From: BMS3ABIN04 sp964553325
Lineage (GTDB): Bacteria > Bacteroidota > Ignavibacteria > Ignavibacteriales > Melioribacteraceae
DNA length: 64,000 nt
Assembly (NCBI GenBank): GCA_964553325.1
Contig: CAZKKI010000082.1
Location: forward strand, 62,001-126,000
Direction of reading: 5' to 3'
In this document: one piece after another, positions 1 through 8,711 of the stretch
Layout: each line of letters begins with the position of its first letter
Numbering within the stretch: position 1 is the stretch's first letter
Position numbers and translations under genes: made by a program
Notes under the pieces: generated by a model
Told to the model about the DNA's origin: nothing
What the model saw: the letters and a program-made list of their open reading frames with translations, nothing else
Databases searched by the model: none

Positions 1-1284
1 CGGAAGAGTTCCTTTTAACGAAACCAATTCGAACTCATCATGTTTTTCCAAAAACGTTTTTACAATTTCTATGTTTTCCTCCGGCTCAAGCGTACAAGTA
101 CTGTAAACAATATAGCCGCCGGGTTTTAACAAACTCGCACCTTTTTCAAGCAATGCCAGTTGAGTATCCGTTAGTTTTCTTATATCCAATAAATCCTTTT
201 TCCATTTAATATCGGGTTTTTTGGTCAGTGTACCCAATCCCGAACAAGGCGCATCAACCAAAATTCTATCGAAAAGATTTTCATCTTCGTATTCCAGAGC
301 ATCTACGGCAATGGTTTTACAATTTTCGACGCCAAGGCGGTTTAGATTTTTGTTGAGTATTTTTAATCTGCTTTCAAATTTATCGAGCGCAACAAGTTCA
401 CCCGTATTATTCATCAACTCAGCCAAATAAGCCGTTTTACCGCCCGGAGCAGCACACAAATCCAATACTCTCATTCCCGGTTCGATCTCCAAAATGTTGC
501 AGGCAAATGCCGTGCTTTCGTCTTGAATGGTAAAGTACCCTTTTCCGAAATATTCCCAATCTTGAATATTTGTAAGTTTGGTGAGCTTGAAAAAATTCGG
601 TAAGTATTTCGATTCGACATAATCAAGATCGACGCTTTCAAGCAAATGTGATAATTCTTCGGCATTTGTTCTTAAATTGTTTACACGAAGCGTCATGGAA
701 GGTTTACGATTGTTTGCAACAAGCAATTCCCGTGTGAACTTCTCTCCGTACCGGTTCAGCCAGCGCTTCACCAGCCAAGTCGGATGCGAGTAATAAGCCG
801 AGAGATAAGCGACCAAATCTTCTTCCGGATCGGGATAACGGATATTGTCTTTGTTGCGAATAATATTTCTCAAAACCGCATTTGTTAAATCCGCCGATTT
901 TTGTCCTTGGATTTTTTTTACAAAGTCGACCGCCTCGTTTACCGCTGCATAATCGGGAATTTTATCGAGAAAGAGAATTTGATACAACGCAACGCGCATT
1001 GCATTTTTTACGTTCGGAATACATTTGGAAAATTGCCCTTTATAAAAACCGTTTAGAACCCAATCGATTCTTTTCAACCATCGAATAACACCGTGAACAA
1101 TTTCGAACAGTAAAGCTTTGTCCATTCCGTTTAGTTCGGAATTTTTAATTTCGATATCCAACAATTTGTCCAAATAAGCATCCGTACGGTCAATACGGTT
1201 TAAAACTTTAATCGCTATGCCCCGCACGCCGTCGTATAAGTTCAGGTTTTTATAAGCTCCTTCGGAACGGGTTGTATATTTCAT
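1..1284 (-). CDS. rsmB: 16S rRNA (cytosine-967 C5)-methyltransferase RsmB, C-terminus cut by window edge
   Basis: This enzyme methylates C967 of 16S rRNA using S-adenosylmethionine. 428 codons are visible, with no stop before base 1. The N-terminal ~140 residues look like the NusB-like RNA-binding domain. The Rossmann methyltransferase domain follows, with the SAM motif DLCAAPGGKTAYLAEL (about residues 272-287), the catalytic motif VDAPCSGLG (about 341-349) and STCTLEPEEN (about 393-402), which carries the second conserved cysteine. The start is ATG at 1284 (MKYTTRSEGAY). The two motif cysteines make this a confident Fmu/RsmB assignment. Only the last few residues should be missing. Confidence 0.93.
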   Translation of the reverse strand, partial: MKYTTRSEGAYKNLNLYDGVRGIAIKVLNRIDRTDAYLDKLLDIEIKNSELNGMDKALLFEIVHGVIRWLKRIDWVLNGFYKGQFSKCIPNVKNAMRVALYQILFLDKIPDYAAVNEAVDFVKKIQGQKSADLTNAVLRNIIRNKDNIRYPDPEEDLVAYLSAYYSHPTWLVKRWLNRYGEKFTRELLVANNRKPSMTLRVNNLRTNAEELSHLLESVDLDYVESKYLPNFFKLTKLTNIQDWEYFGKGYFTIQDESTAFACNILEIEPGMRVLDLCAAPGGKTAYLAELMNNTGELVALDKFESRLKILNKNLNRLGVENCKTIAVDALEYEDENLFDRILVDAPCSGLGTLTKKPDIKWKKDLLDIRKLTDTQLALLEKGASLLKPGGYIVYSTCTLEPEENIEIVKTFLEKHDEFELVSLKGTLP

Positions 1285-1522
1285 AAATTTCCTGTTTTCG
1301 ATACTTAAAAAAATTATGAATGTAAGATAAAAAAAATATTAATAAGTTAGGTTATAGAGACCGTAAATACGGCATAAAATAAGTATTCGCCGCACTTTGA
1401 AATGTAAATTGACGTTAATTAAACATCGATTTTAAAGTAAAGTTCTGCAATTTTATCTCTTTCCGAATATTATGTATATTTTATGTACATTTATTCGAAT
1501 TTTAGATAAATCGGGAATAATA

Positions 1523-2146
1523 ATGACAAAAAATAACTATTCAGGTAAAATAAAAAGGTTTTGGAAATGGTTTACGGAAAACGAAGAGCGATTGTATAAT
1601 TTTCAAGATGATCAGATGAAAATTTTTAACGAGACAGCAAAAGAATTAAACAAAATCAACAGGTATCTCGTTTTTGAATTCGGAGTAAAGGAAGGCGAAA
1701 AACGCGAGTTTGTAATTAGTGCAAACGGAATGAAAGAAGCCTTTCCCGCGGTTGAAGCGCTTTACTACTCGGCTCCGAAATTGGAAAGATGGGATTTCAT
1801 TAAATTTCGCCCCCGAAGGGACGATATAATCGATATTCAAATAGCGGATGTGAAAGTAAAAGCTGACGAAGTTTATTTTAAGCTGTTTCCTAACTACGAA
1901 ACGCATAAAATCGACATTGTTTTATATTTACCGAATTATTCGAAAGACAAAAAACAGATTTACGATAATATTGCAATTCTTTTCTTAGACGAAGCCCTCG
2001 GCGAATACGATGTGGAAACAAAAATAGGCTATATTGAAATTGACGATAAGAGCGCAAAGGATTTCGACGAAGCTTTACCGCTAAAAAAACTACCCGAAGT
2101 TTTCGACGAATTAGTCAACGAATTTTTTATTCCCGAAGAAAACTAA
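1523..2146 (+). CDS. Conserved hypothetical cytosolic protein
   Basis: I do not recognise a named function. The protein is about 207 residues from the ATG at 1523. An upstream ATG at 1472 would add 17 residues (MYILCTFIRILDKSGII) that look like non-coding leader, so I prefer 1523. It is acidic, soluble-looking and rich in Asp/Glu/Lys, with no signal peptide or membrane segment. Recognisable blocks are FEFGVKEGEKREFVISANG, LERWDFIKFRPRRDD and YIEIDD near the C-terminus, which suggest a compact alpha/beta fold. It is the only plus-strand gene in the first 33 kb and converges on rpmE, so it is transcribed alone. Confidence 0.65.
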   Translation: MTKNNYSGKIKRFWKWFTENEERLYNFQDDQMKIFNETAKELNKINRYLVFEFGVKEGEKREFVISANGMKEAFPAVEALYYSAPKLERWDFIKFRPRRDDIIDIQIADVKVKADEVYFKLFPNYETHKIDIVLYLPNYSKDKKQIYDNIAILFLDEALGEYDVETKIGYIEIDDKSAKDFDEALPLKKLPEVFDELVNEFFIPEEN

Positions 2147-2165
2147 ACCTTACCAAATTTTAAAC

Positions 2166-2196
2166 AATAAAAAAACCGCATCTTGCGGATGCGGTT
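2166..2196 (-). terminator. Intrinsic terminator of rpmE
   Basis: A perfect 9-bp stem, AACCGCATC/GATGCGGTT (2174-2182 with 2188-2196), has a 5-nt loop. On the minus strand it is followed by a T-rich tract (TTTTTTATTG). It lies just after the rpmE stop and between convergent genes. The tail on the plus strand is weaker. Confidence 0.85.
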
Positions 2197-2224
2197 AAAA
2201 TTTATCGAACGGTTAAAAAAACAA

Positions 2225-2428
2225 TTAAGATTTTACACCGTATTTCTTATTAAATCGTTCCACTCTACCGGCTGAGTCCACCATCTTTTGTTTACCGGTA
2301 AAGAACGGATGACATTCCGAGCAAATTTCCAATTTAATCGAGCTTACGGTTGCACGCGTAACAAAAGTATTTCCGCATACACACGTAACCACACATTTTT
2401 GATATGTCGGGTGAATTCCTTTTTTCAT
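2225..2428 (-). CDS. rpmE: 50S ribosomal protein L31
   Basis: A component of the large ribosomal subunit, 67 residues, beginning MKKGIHPTYQK as L31 does. Four cysteines (CVCG and ICSECHPFFTGKQK) form the zinc-binding ribbon, so this is the zinc-containing C+ type rather than the zinc-free paralogue. FFTGKQK and GRVERFNKKYG are signature blocks of the family. It is monocistronic, with its own promoter-like element upstream (2456-2487) and a strong terminator downstream. No second C-minus L31 copy is visible in this window. Confidence 0.97.
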   Translation of the reverse strand: MKKGIHPTYQKCVVTCVCGNTFVTRATVSSIKLEICSECHPFFTGKQKMVDSAGRVERFNKKYGVKS

Positions 2429-2455
2429 CTTCCTAATCCTTTAAAATTTAGTCTA

Positions 2456-2487
2456 CAAGTATAAAAACTTTTTGTGAATTATTCAAA
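2456..2487 (-). promoter_or_regulatory. Putative Bacteroidetes-type promoter of rpmE
   Basis: Reading the minus strand: TTTG (2484-2487), a 20-nt spacer, then TATACTTG (2456-2463), one mismatch from the TAnnTTTG -7 consensus. It sits about 28 bp upstream of the rpmE start codon. The same 20-nt spacing recurs at the rimP and tRNA promoters in this window. Confidence 0.5.
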
Positions 2488-2509
2488 TTTTTCTCTGTAA
2501 ACAGGAATA

Positions 2510-3196
2510 TTATTTAATTTGGAACTGCAACCGCCTAGCCCGTTTAATCGAGTCCAATTTAGCTTTCCAAGCTTCCAGATACTTTCTGTCTATTTTTTCG
2601 CGGATGTAAAAACCGTCGAAACCGAATCCGTTGGAAGCACCGCCGACCAATGCACTTCTTCTGTTTGTTGTAGAAACGGTCGATTTTTCCGCAATTTTTT
2701 CGTCAACGGAAACGGATTTACTCGGATCGAACGGTAAATCCACAACTTCTTCGGAAATTACATCGTTCGGTTTTACAACAACGCGCAAAGCTTTTTTACT
2801 TTTGGAACTTTCGTTTTTGCCCGATGAAGTAATACCTTTTTTATTAACCGGTTTTTGTGCAATTATAACATCGTTTATAATTTTAGGCACGCTTGCCGAC
2901 GCCTTTAATTCTTTCAACACCGGCGGTTCTTGAAGAAAAGGATTGATTTCTTCCGTGGCCGGATCGCTTAAGACGAAAAATATTATAAGAAAAACACCGA
3001 CCAAACCCGTTGCGGGAAGGAAATAACGACCGAAGAAGAAATTTGTTTCTTTTGTATTCAGATCGAAATTCCCATTTTTAATTTTGGTCATTAAATTAAA
3101 CTCAAAATTATCGGGAGTATCTACTTTAGGTAATCCTTTCAGTAGATCGATAAGTTCACCGTATTTGGATTCGTCATTGTAGAAGTTTTCTTCCAT
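2510..3196 (-). CDS. Single-pass membrane protein, probable anti-sigma or sigma-coupled partner
   Basis: 228 residues: a cytosolic-looking N-terminus (1-57), one transmembrane helix at about 58-77 (YFLPATGLVGVFLIIFFVLS), then a long charged segment ending in a basic tail (DSIKRARRLQFQIK). The gene starts 4 nt after the stop of the ECF sigma gene, so the two are certainly co-transcribed. Single-pass proteins in this position are commonly anti-sigma factors. I see no clear zinc-binding HxxxCxxC anti-sigma motif, so the role is inferred from topology and position only. The start is ATG, with AAGGG overlapping the sigma stop region. Confidence 0.7.
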   Translation of the reverse strand: MEENFYNDESKYGELIDLLKGLPKVDTPDNFEFNLMTKIKNGNFDLNTKETNFFFGRYFLPATGLVGVFLIIFFVLSDPATEEINPFLQEPPVLKELKASASVPKIINDVIIAQKPVNKKGITSSGKNESSKSKKALRVVVKPNDVISEEVVDLPFDPSKSVSVDEKIAEKSTVSTTNRRSALVGGASNGFGFDGFYIREKIDRKYLEAWKAKLDSIKRARRLQFQIK

Positions 3197-3200
3197 AGGC

Positions 3201-3788
3201 TTACCCTTTGTATATATCCTTTAATAATTTTTGAAGTTGTTTTCTTCCTCTGTTAATTCTGGATTTAACGGTTCCGATAGACAACCCCGTTACTTCTGCA
3301 ATTTCTTCATACGATAATCCTTGAATGTCTCTCAACACAACAACCTCGCGATAAACCGGTTTTACTTTTTGCAGAGCCTTTTGAATAATTTCCGCACTGA
3401 TTGCACTATCCGTTGCCCTATCGGGCGCTAAAAACGATTTATCTTCAATTTGTATATTCTGTTCGTCGTCGTTGTTATTATTAAGCGAAAATATCTTTCT
3501 TCGCTTTCGCCTTTTTAATTCGTTTCTTGCAAGATTTCCAGCAATCGTGTAAATCCACGTAGAAAACTTCGCAAACGATTTGTAGGAATCTTTGTTCAAA
3601 TAGAACTTAATCATCGTATCCTGAACAATGTCGCTCGAAACATCCTTATTTCCTACAAATCTGTAAACGTAATTCATTAACGGGTCTTTGAACCTTTTAA
3701 CAAGAATTTCATAAGCTTCAATCGTATTGTTTTTCTGAAATTCTTCTATTAGTTCTTCGTCCGTTAAGTCTTTTAACTCTTTTTTCAA
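3201..3788 (-). CDS. ECF-type RNA polymerase sigma-70 factor
   Basis: An alternative sigma factor of the extracytoplasmic-function class, 195 residues. Region 2 spans about residues 22-92 and includes DIVQDTMIKFYLN and FSTWIYTIAGNLARNELKR. Region 4 spans about 135-190, with the helix-turn-helix LSYEEIAEVTGLSIGTVKSR followed by INRGRKQLQKLL. The start codon is TTG at 3788: an in-frame TAA lies just upstream and the next ATG is already inside region 2. The companion membrane protein downstream probably controls its availability. It is not preceded by another gene in the same direction for about 110 bp. Confidence 0.92.
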   Translation of the reverse strand: MKKELKDLTDEELIEEFQKNNTIEAYEILVKRFKDPLMNYVYRFVGNKDVSSDIVQDTMIKFYLNKDSYKSFAKFSTWIYTIAGNLARNELKRRKRRKIFSLNNNNDDEQNIQIEDKSFLAPDRATDSAISAEIIQKALQKVKPVYREVVVLRDIQGLSYEEIAEVTGLSIGTVKSRINRGRKQLQKLLKDIYKG

Positions 3789-3898
3789 TGTTTTTTATAC
3801 CTATTGTATCGGATATTTGTTTCAAAAATTTATTTCACTTTGCAATTTAACAAAGAATAGACTTTTATACATAAAAAGCAACTGATTATTTCCCTTTT

Positions 3899-4900
3899 TT
3901 AATCCATCATTTCCGAAATTAAAGCAGCTGCAATTGATTTTTGATCGGTTGACGTGGTTTTTATTTTTAAATCGGCATTCAATAAAGCTTTACCAGCGGA
4001 AATTAATTTATCCCTGTTAAGGAAAAATTTAGCTTTACTGCACTTTGTGTAATAAAATTCGGATAATCCAAGCGATCTGGCGGCGTTTTTCGGAGGAACA
4101 CGTTTTTGAGTAAGTTCGATCGAATGCGCAATAGTGGAAATATATTTGGTTAACATGGCAACAATGTAAGTTATATCGTTTCCGTGTTCCAATAAATTAT
4201 AGATAATTTCGAGCGCTTTCGATTTTTCTCCGGCACTCAATGCATCCTGCAAATTAAAAATATTGTATTCTTTAGTTACAGCAGAAAGTTTTTTAATCGT
4301 ATCGACATTTAATTCGTCGCCTTCGTTTAAGAAATTCACGAATTTTTCCAATTGCATTTCGAGCAAACCTTTGTCTTCACCGACAATATCTATTAACGCA
4401 TAAGCGTTTTCATTTGTTAATTTAATTTTATTTGCTTTTGCTTTTTTCATTAACCATTTTACAAGATCAGCACCTTTAAGCTCTTTTGCTTCGAAAATAA
4501 AACCCCGTTCAAGTAATAATTTGTACGGCGAAGATTTAAGATTTGTTATTTTATTTTTGTGCAACAGAATCAAAATTGTCGTTTCGGCCGGATTTTTTAC
4601 ATAGTCTTCTAGTGATTTTTTATCGGTTATCCTTTCGAAATTTTTTACGATGAGTAATTTTTTCCCTTCCCCGAAAGGAAAGGCATACGCCAAATCGAGA
4701 ATTTCGGAAAGTTTTTGTTTTTTATCGATGGTGATTATTTCTTTATCGAAATCGGATGAAATAAACTTTGAAGTTGCTTTTTCCAGTAATTTAACCGTCT
4801 CGTCCAAAGCAAAAGAATCCGCCCCGAATAAATAATAAACGGGAAGAAATTTATTTCCCGCGATGTAATCGTCAATCAAGTATATCGATGGAGCTTTCAT
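3899..4900 (-). CDS. holA: DNA polymerase III delta subunit
   Basis: The delta subunit opens the sliding clamp within the clamp-loader complex at the replication fork. At 333 residues it is close to the usual length (about 340). It starts MKAPSIYLIDDYI. The N-terminal AAA+-like part contains YYLFGADSFALDETV and FGEGKKLLIVKNFERI, the typical delta blocks without a functional Walker A. The middle part has the RGF/KELKGADLVKWL region, and the C-terminal helical collar contains LSEFYYTKCSKAKFFLNRDKL. It follows the cyclophilin gene's start by 33 bp in the opposite reading order, so holA leads no obvious operon. Confidence 0.9.
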   Translation of the reverse strand: MKAPSIYLIDDYIAGNKFLPVYYLFGADSFALDETVKLLEKATSKFISSDFDKEIITIDKKQKLSEILDLAYAFPFGEGKKLLIVKNFERITDKKSLEDYVKNPAETTILILLHKNKITNLKSSPYKLLLERGFIFEAKELKGADLVKWLMKKAKANKIKLTNENAYALIDIVGEDKGLLEMQLEKFVNFLNEGDELNVDTIKKLSAVTKEYNIFNLQDALSAGEKSKALEIIYNLLEHGNDITYIVAMLTKYISTIAHSIELTQKRVPPKNAARSLGLSEFYYTKCSKAKFFLNRDKLISAGKALLNADLKIKTTSTDQKSIAAALISEMMD

Positions 4901-4933
4901 AAAAACATAAAATTTTTGTTTCCTCCGGCAATC

Positions 4934-5569
4934 TTATTTTTTCTTTTCGATAATAACCGATTCGATTATTACATCGTTTACGGGTTTATCGTAAGGTTTA
5001 ATCGTTTTAACCTTTCCTATTCTTTTTACAACATCCATCCCATCAATTACTTTTCCGAAGACCGAATGTTTACCGTCGAGCCAAGGCGTAGGAACCAAAG
5101 TAATAAAAAATTGACTGCCGTTTGTATTTGGTCCGGCATTTGCCATAGAAAGAATACCGGGCGAATCGTGTTTTAAGTCCGGATGAAATTCATCTTCAAA
5201 AGTTCCGCCCCAAAAACTTTCTCCGCCGCTGCCCGTTCCGGTAGGATCTCCGCCTTGAATCATAAAATCGTCGATAACCCTGTGGAAAGTAACACCGTTA
5301 TAATAACCTTGTGTTGCAAGTCCCACAAAATTCTCAACGGTTTTCGGAGCTTTTTTTGCAAACAGTTCAATTTCGATATCTCCGAAATTTGTTTTCAAAG
5401 TGGCAACAAGTTTTTCGCCGTCCGCAAGATTCATTAATTCTTTCACTTTTTTATATTCCTCATTTGTTTTTACATCGGTGGTTTTGTTTTCTTCCAAAAC
5501 CTTTTCGTTTTTGTCTCCGCAAGAAATTAAAATGGAGATCAAGAACAAAACGGTAAAAATTTTAACCAT
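4934..5569 (-). CDS. Peptidyl-prolyl cis-trans isomerase, cyclophilin type, lipoprotein
   Basis: Catalyses proline isomerisation of envelope proteins. 211 residues with a lipoprotein signal peptide ending in LISC (Cys17 as the lipidation site). A charged linker follows to about residue 50, then a cyclophilin domain (about 54-208) with FHRVIDDFMIQGGDPTGTG (Arg97 is the catalytic arginine) and TNGSQFFITLVPTPWLDGKH. The start has a good ribosome binding site (GGGAGGAAG). It lies 12 bp after uppP and is probably co-transcribed with it. The lipid anchor places it in the periplasm, facing a membrane. Confidence 0.93.
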   Translation of the reverse strand: MVKIFTVLFLISILISCGDKNEKVLEENKTTDVKTNEEYKKVKELMNLADGEKLVATLKTNFGDIEIELFAKKAPKTVENFVGLATQGYYNGVTFHRVIDDFMIQGGDPTGTGSGGESFWGGTFEDEFHPDLKHDSPGILSMANAGPNTNGSQFFITLVPTPWLDGKHSVFGKVIDGMDVVKRIGKVKTIKPYDKPVNDVIIESVIIEKKK

Positions 5570-5580
5570 TTTCTTCCCTC

Positions 5581-6429
5581 CTAAGCCCCAATGATGTTAT
5601 TATAAATTAGAAACAGAATCCCGAGCCCTACGAGAATTCTGTAAAATACGAATACAAAAGTAGTGTTTGTTTTCAAGAACTTAAGCAAAAACCCGATGGC
5701 AAAATAACCGCTAATTGCCGAAGTAACCGTAGCAACCGCCAAAGTAACCATACCGGAAGTATCGATATAATCAAGGGCTTCGTAAAATTGCAGTAAACCG
5801 CTTCCCAAAATTGCCGGAACACTTAATAAGAAAGAAAAACGGGCGGCTGTTTCCCTTTTTAAGCCCAAAAACAATCCGCCGGTAATTGTTGTACCGGACC
5901 GTGAAGAACCCGGTATTAGTGCAAACGATTGGAAAACGCCGATAATCAATGCATCTTTCCAAGTTATATCTTTCATCTCTTTCTTAAACTTTCCCACTTT
6001 TTCCGCAATTGCCAACACTATTCCCAACGCAATTAAACTTGTGCTTATCACATAAAGATTTTTGGTTAATGCGCCTTCTATAACGTCTTTGAAACCAAGT
6101 CCGATTATTACAACCGGAATCGAGCCGATAATGATGTACCAGCCCATTTTCGAATTATAATTTTGCTCCGAGAATTTTTTTCTTGTCAACAAATTTTCGT
6201 TAATAAAATCGATGAAGATGTTCCACAAATCTTTCCAGAAATAGACGAATATCGCCAAGAGAGTTCCGAGCTGAATTACAGCAATAAATGAAGTCCATCT
6301 TTCGGGATTTTCCGCCGAAATCAAATTCATCAATTTTCCGGCCACGGTAAGATGTCCTGTACTGCTAATCGGTAAAAATTCCGTTAATCCTTGAATAATT
6401 CCGAGAATAATAGCTTCAAAAACCGACAA
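5581..6429 (-). CDS. uppP: Undecaprenyl-diphosphatase (BacA family)
   Basis: Dephosphorylates undecaprenyl pyrophosphate to recycle the lipid carrier of cell-wall synthesis. It is an integral membrane protein of 282 residues with about eight hydrophobic helices. The two family signatures are intact: GLTEFLPISSTGHL (residues 14-27) and PGSSRSGTTITGGL (173-186), which carries the catalytic Ser/Arg. The start codon is TTG at 6429, preceded by GAGGT at good spacing. It sits between an outer-membrane protein gene and the cyclophilin lipoprotein in a run of envelope genes. Confidence 0.95.
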   Translation of the reverse strand: MSVFEAIILGIIQGLTEFLPISSTGHLTVAGKLMNLISAENPERWTSFIAVIQLGTLLAIFVYFWKDLWNIFIDFINENLLTRKKFSEQNYNSKMGWYIIIGSIPVVIIGLGFKDVIEGALTKNLYVISTSLIALGIVLAIAEKVGKFKKEMKDITWKDALIIGVFQSFALIPGSSRSGTTITGGLFLGLKRETAARFSFLLSVPAILGSGLLQFYEALDYIDTSGMVTLAVATVTSAISGYFAIGFLLKFLKTNTTFVFVFYRILVGLGILFLIYNNIIGA

Positions 6430-6446
6430 AAGAACCTCGCAAAAAT

Positions 6447-7055
6447 TTAGAATAAATAGGATACGCCGAGTTTAACTCCGAACGCGAGCGAATTAAGTTT
6501 AATGTTATCCGTTTGATTACGGACTATTTCCGAAGGAAAATCAAGGCGCATATCCCCGCCGATATATGCATACAAATTTCCGCTCAACAATGTTAAGCCT
6601 TGAGCGCGCAAAAGCATTCCGAACCCGGACGTTGTGTAATTTGCTTTTTGAACTATTTTCTCATCGAGCGAAATATATCTGTAGCCTGCGCCTCCACCGA
6701 GTTTTATTTTATAACCTTCGCCTTTGATTACGTAATAAAGCAACGCCGACGGCATATGCTGGTTGTATGATATTTCATAAATTCCGGTTCCGAAAATCGG
6801 GGTATTGTATGAAAAAATATTTATTGCATATTCGAATCCCACATCCCATTGCTCGTTAACGGGAAAATCGACTTCGCCGAAAAATTCGACCACACTGTTA
6901 AACGTTGCAAGTTGATTTCCTTGTCCGAAATTATAATTAATATAATCCCTAAAATCCGGAGCTGATACAAAACTTATACCCATCCCCGCTGAAAAATCAG
7001 GTTGAGCGAAGTTTGAAATTAACGGGAACAGTAATAAAATCAATAGTTTTTTCAT
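6447..7055 (-). CDS. Outer-membrane beta-barrel-like protein, unknown function
   Basis: 202 residues with a Sec signal peptide (MKKLLILLLFPLISNFAQ). The mature part alternates polar and hydrophobic residues and has many Tyr/Phe/Gly, as in small beta-barrels, ending in an aromatic residue (GVKLGVSYLF) like an outer-membrane C-terminal signature. No enzymatic motif is visible. Its ATG overlaps the stop of the upstream flippase-like gene (ATGA), so the two are translationally coupled. Function unknown. Confidence 0.75.
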   Translation of the reverse strand: MKKLLILLLFPLISNFAQPDFSAGMGISFVSAPDFRDYINYNFGQGNQLATFNSVVEFFGEVDFPVNEQWDVGFEYAINIFSYNTPIFGTGIYEISYNQHMPSALLYYVIKGEGYKIKLGGGAGYRYISLDEKIVQKANYTTSGFGMLLRAQGLTLLSGNLYAYIGGDMRLDFPSEIVRNQTDNIKLNSLAFGVKLGVSYLF

Positions 7056-8131
7056 TCTTTTATCTCTTTCATTTTGAATGCACTGAACAAGTTGGTTGTC
7101 GGCATGCCGTTTCGAACTTGACGTTTGTTAATAACTGCACTTAAAATTACGGTTACAACCACAAACATTACCGAATTAACAAGATGTGTAACAATCGCAA
7201 AGGCGCTGCTGGTATCGTTATCGAAGCCGAAAAGAACGGTCAGCACCGAAATTGTTATTAAATGATAAGAACCGATTGAACCCGGTGTAGGAATGATAAT
7301 TCCGAAAGCACTTATGGACATTACAATCCAAGCCATAGCGAAAGTAACCTCTTGCAACTCATTCATCCTCATCATGTAAAAAGCAAAATAAGAAGTGGAA
7401 GCATACAACAACATAATAACAACACTAAGAAAAAGCGTTAAAGCGAAATCGCTTGGAGTTTTGAGCGTTGAAAAGCCTTCCGTTAGCAAATCGAAAATTC
7501 GTGTTAATTTTTTCGCTAATCCTTGGGAAAATTTACCGACCAAGTTCAAAATTATATTGTAAAATTTATCTTTAAGTCTTACAATTAAAACTATAAATAA
7601 TATAATTGCAAAAATTCCGGCAAATCCTAAAATAATGGTTGTCTCCAGCCATTTGAATTCCTCCAGTAAATTACCGGGATAAATCACAACGCTAATTAAC
7701 ACGGAAATTCCCAGAACCAAAACATCAATAACTCTTTCAACTATTATTGTCCCGATCATCGACGAACGGGAAATATCTTCCCATCTACCTAAAAAAAGCG
7801 GTCTGTACAACTCACCCAAGCGAGGCACAACAAGATTTACGCTGTAACCAACAAACGTGGCACCGAGGAGATTCAATAAGGATGTATCCGGTTTTACCGA
7901 ACGGATAAGAACTTTCCAGCGGTAGGCGCGAACGACGTGCGATAAAAACCAGACCACAATAAAAACTATTAACCAGAAAATCGAAATGTGACGGATAATT
8001 TTCAAAACTTCGTCAAAATCGGTATTTCTGAAAGCGAAATACAGCAAAAAGAGCATCAAAAGAACCGGGAACAAATATCCGAAAATTTTCTTTATTTTCG
8101 ATTGTTGTTTTTGATTATCTGAGATCGACAA
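7052..8131 (-). CDS. Flippase-like / lysylphosphatidylglycerol synthase transmembrane (UPF0104) family protein
   Basis: An integral membrane protein of 359 residues with about eight transmembrane helices. It resembles the YbhN/AglD/MprF-N family (LPG synthase TM region), with SHVVRAYRWKVLIRSV, GYSVNLVVPRLGELYRPLFLGR and PTPGSIGSYHLI as family-like blocks. Family members move lipids or modify them, but the substrate here cannot be told. The start appears to be TTG at 8131, overlapping the lolA stop by 17 bp. No ATG occurs before the first helix. It belongs to the ftsK-lolA run and is coupled to the next gene by ATGA. Confidence 0.85.
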   Translation of the reverse strand: MSISDNQKQQSKIKKIFGYLFPVLLMLFLLYFAFRNTDFDEVLKIIRHISIFWLIVFIVVWFLSHVVRAYRWKVLIRSVKPDTSLLNLLGATFVGYSVNLVVPRLGELYRPLFLGRWEDISRSSMIGTIIVERVIDVLVLGISVLISVVIYPGNLLEEFKWLETTIILGFAGIFAIILFIVLIVRLKDKFYNIILNLVGKFSQGLAKKLTRIFDLLTEGFSTLKTPSDFALTLFLSVVIMLLYASTSYFAFYMMRMNELQEVTFAMAWIVMSISAFGIIIPTPGSIGSYHLITISVLTVLFGFDNDTSSAFAIVTHLVNSVMFVVVTVILSAVINKRQVRNGMPTTNLFSAFKMKEIKE

Positions 8132-8711
8132 TTTTCACACCGTTTTTTGCTTTAAACACAAATGTATTACCGGATAAATTCCGATTTATTTTAATATTTT
8201 TTAATTCAACTTTAAATATATTGCCGGAGTAATCCGAAATTTCGATTTTGTTAATCAATGAATCGGGTGAAATTTCAACCGCCGCCCAATCGAATCCCAA
8301 TTCGTCATCCAAAGGAGTAAACTTAACGTAATAGTTGTTACCGTTTTTGCCAATCAATTCGGTTTTGCATTTGCCGGGAAAATCGAAAACAAACTTTTCA
8401 AAGGAAAACGCATCCGGGTTTTCGTTTAAGTTTGTTATTACAACTCTGTTAATTTTTTTATTGTAGTTCCAAACGGATTTTCCGTCGCTTACAATTATAA
8501 AATTCTTAAACTCAATTCTGTATTTATTTCCTTTCGCATAATAAAATTTCCCGGAATAATTAGCGCCGTCCAATTTCGATTGGCGGATTTGAGCGGAGAA
8601 ATTATCGACGGTTTTAAATTTTTTCTGTACCGAACGAATTAAACTTTCGGCGGTTTGCGCCGGGGAAGCGAAATTAAAAATTAAAAATATTACAGCGAAA
8701 TAAACTTTCAT
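8115..8711 (-). CDS. lolA: Outer-membrane lipoprotein carrier protein LolA
   Basis: A periplasmic chaperone that ferries lipoproteins from the inner to the outer membrane. 198 residues with a signal peptide (MKVYFAVIFLIFNFASPAQ). Mature blocks such as VDNFSAQIRQSKLDGANYSG, YRIEFKNFIIVSDGKSVWNY and the C-terminal FVFKAKNGVKIVDLR are typical of LolA. Its ATG shares one base with the ftsK stop codon (TAATG), indicating coupling. The ftsK-lolA adjacency is common in bacteria and supports the call. Confidence 0.92.
   Translation of the reverse strand: MKVYFAVIFLIFNFASPAQTAESLIRSVQKKFKTVDNFSAQIRQSKLDGANYSGKFYYAKGNKYRIEFKNFIIVSDGKSVWNYNKKINRVVITNLNENPDAFSFEKFVFDFPGKCKTELIGKNGNNYYVKFTPLDDELGFDWAAVEISPDSLINKIEISDYSGNIFKVELKNIKINRNLSGNTFVFKAKNGVKIVDLR

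Noticed and set aside
1371..1382. CCGTA-AA-TACGG inverted repeat between rsmB and the hypothetical gene
   Set aside because: Only 5 bp per arm and no T-run. Likely chance in AT-rich DNA.
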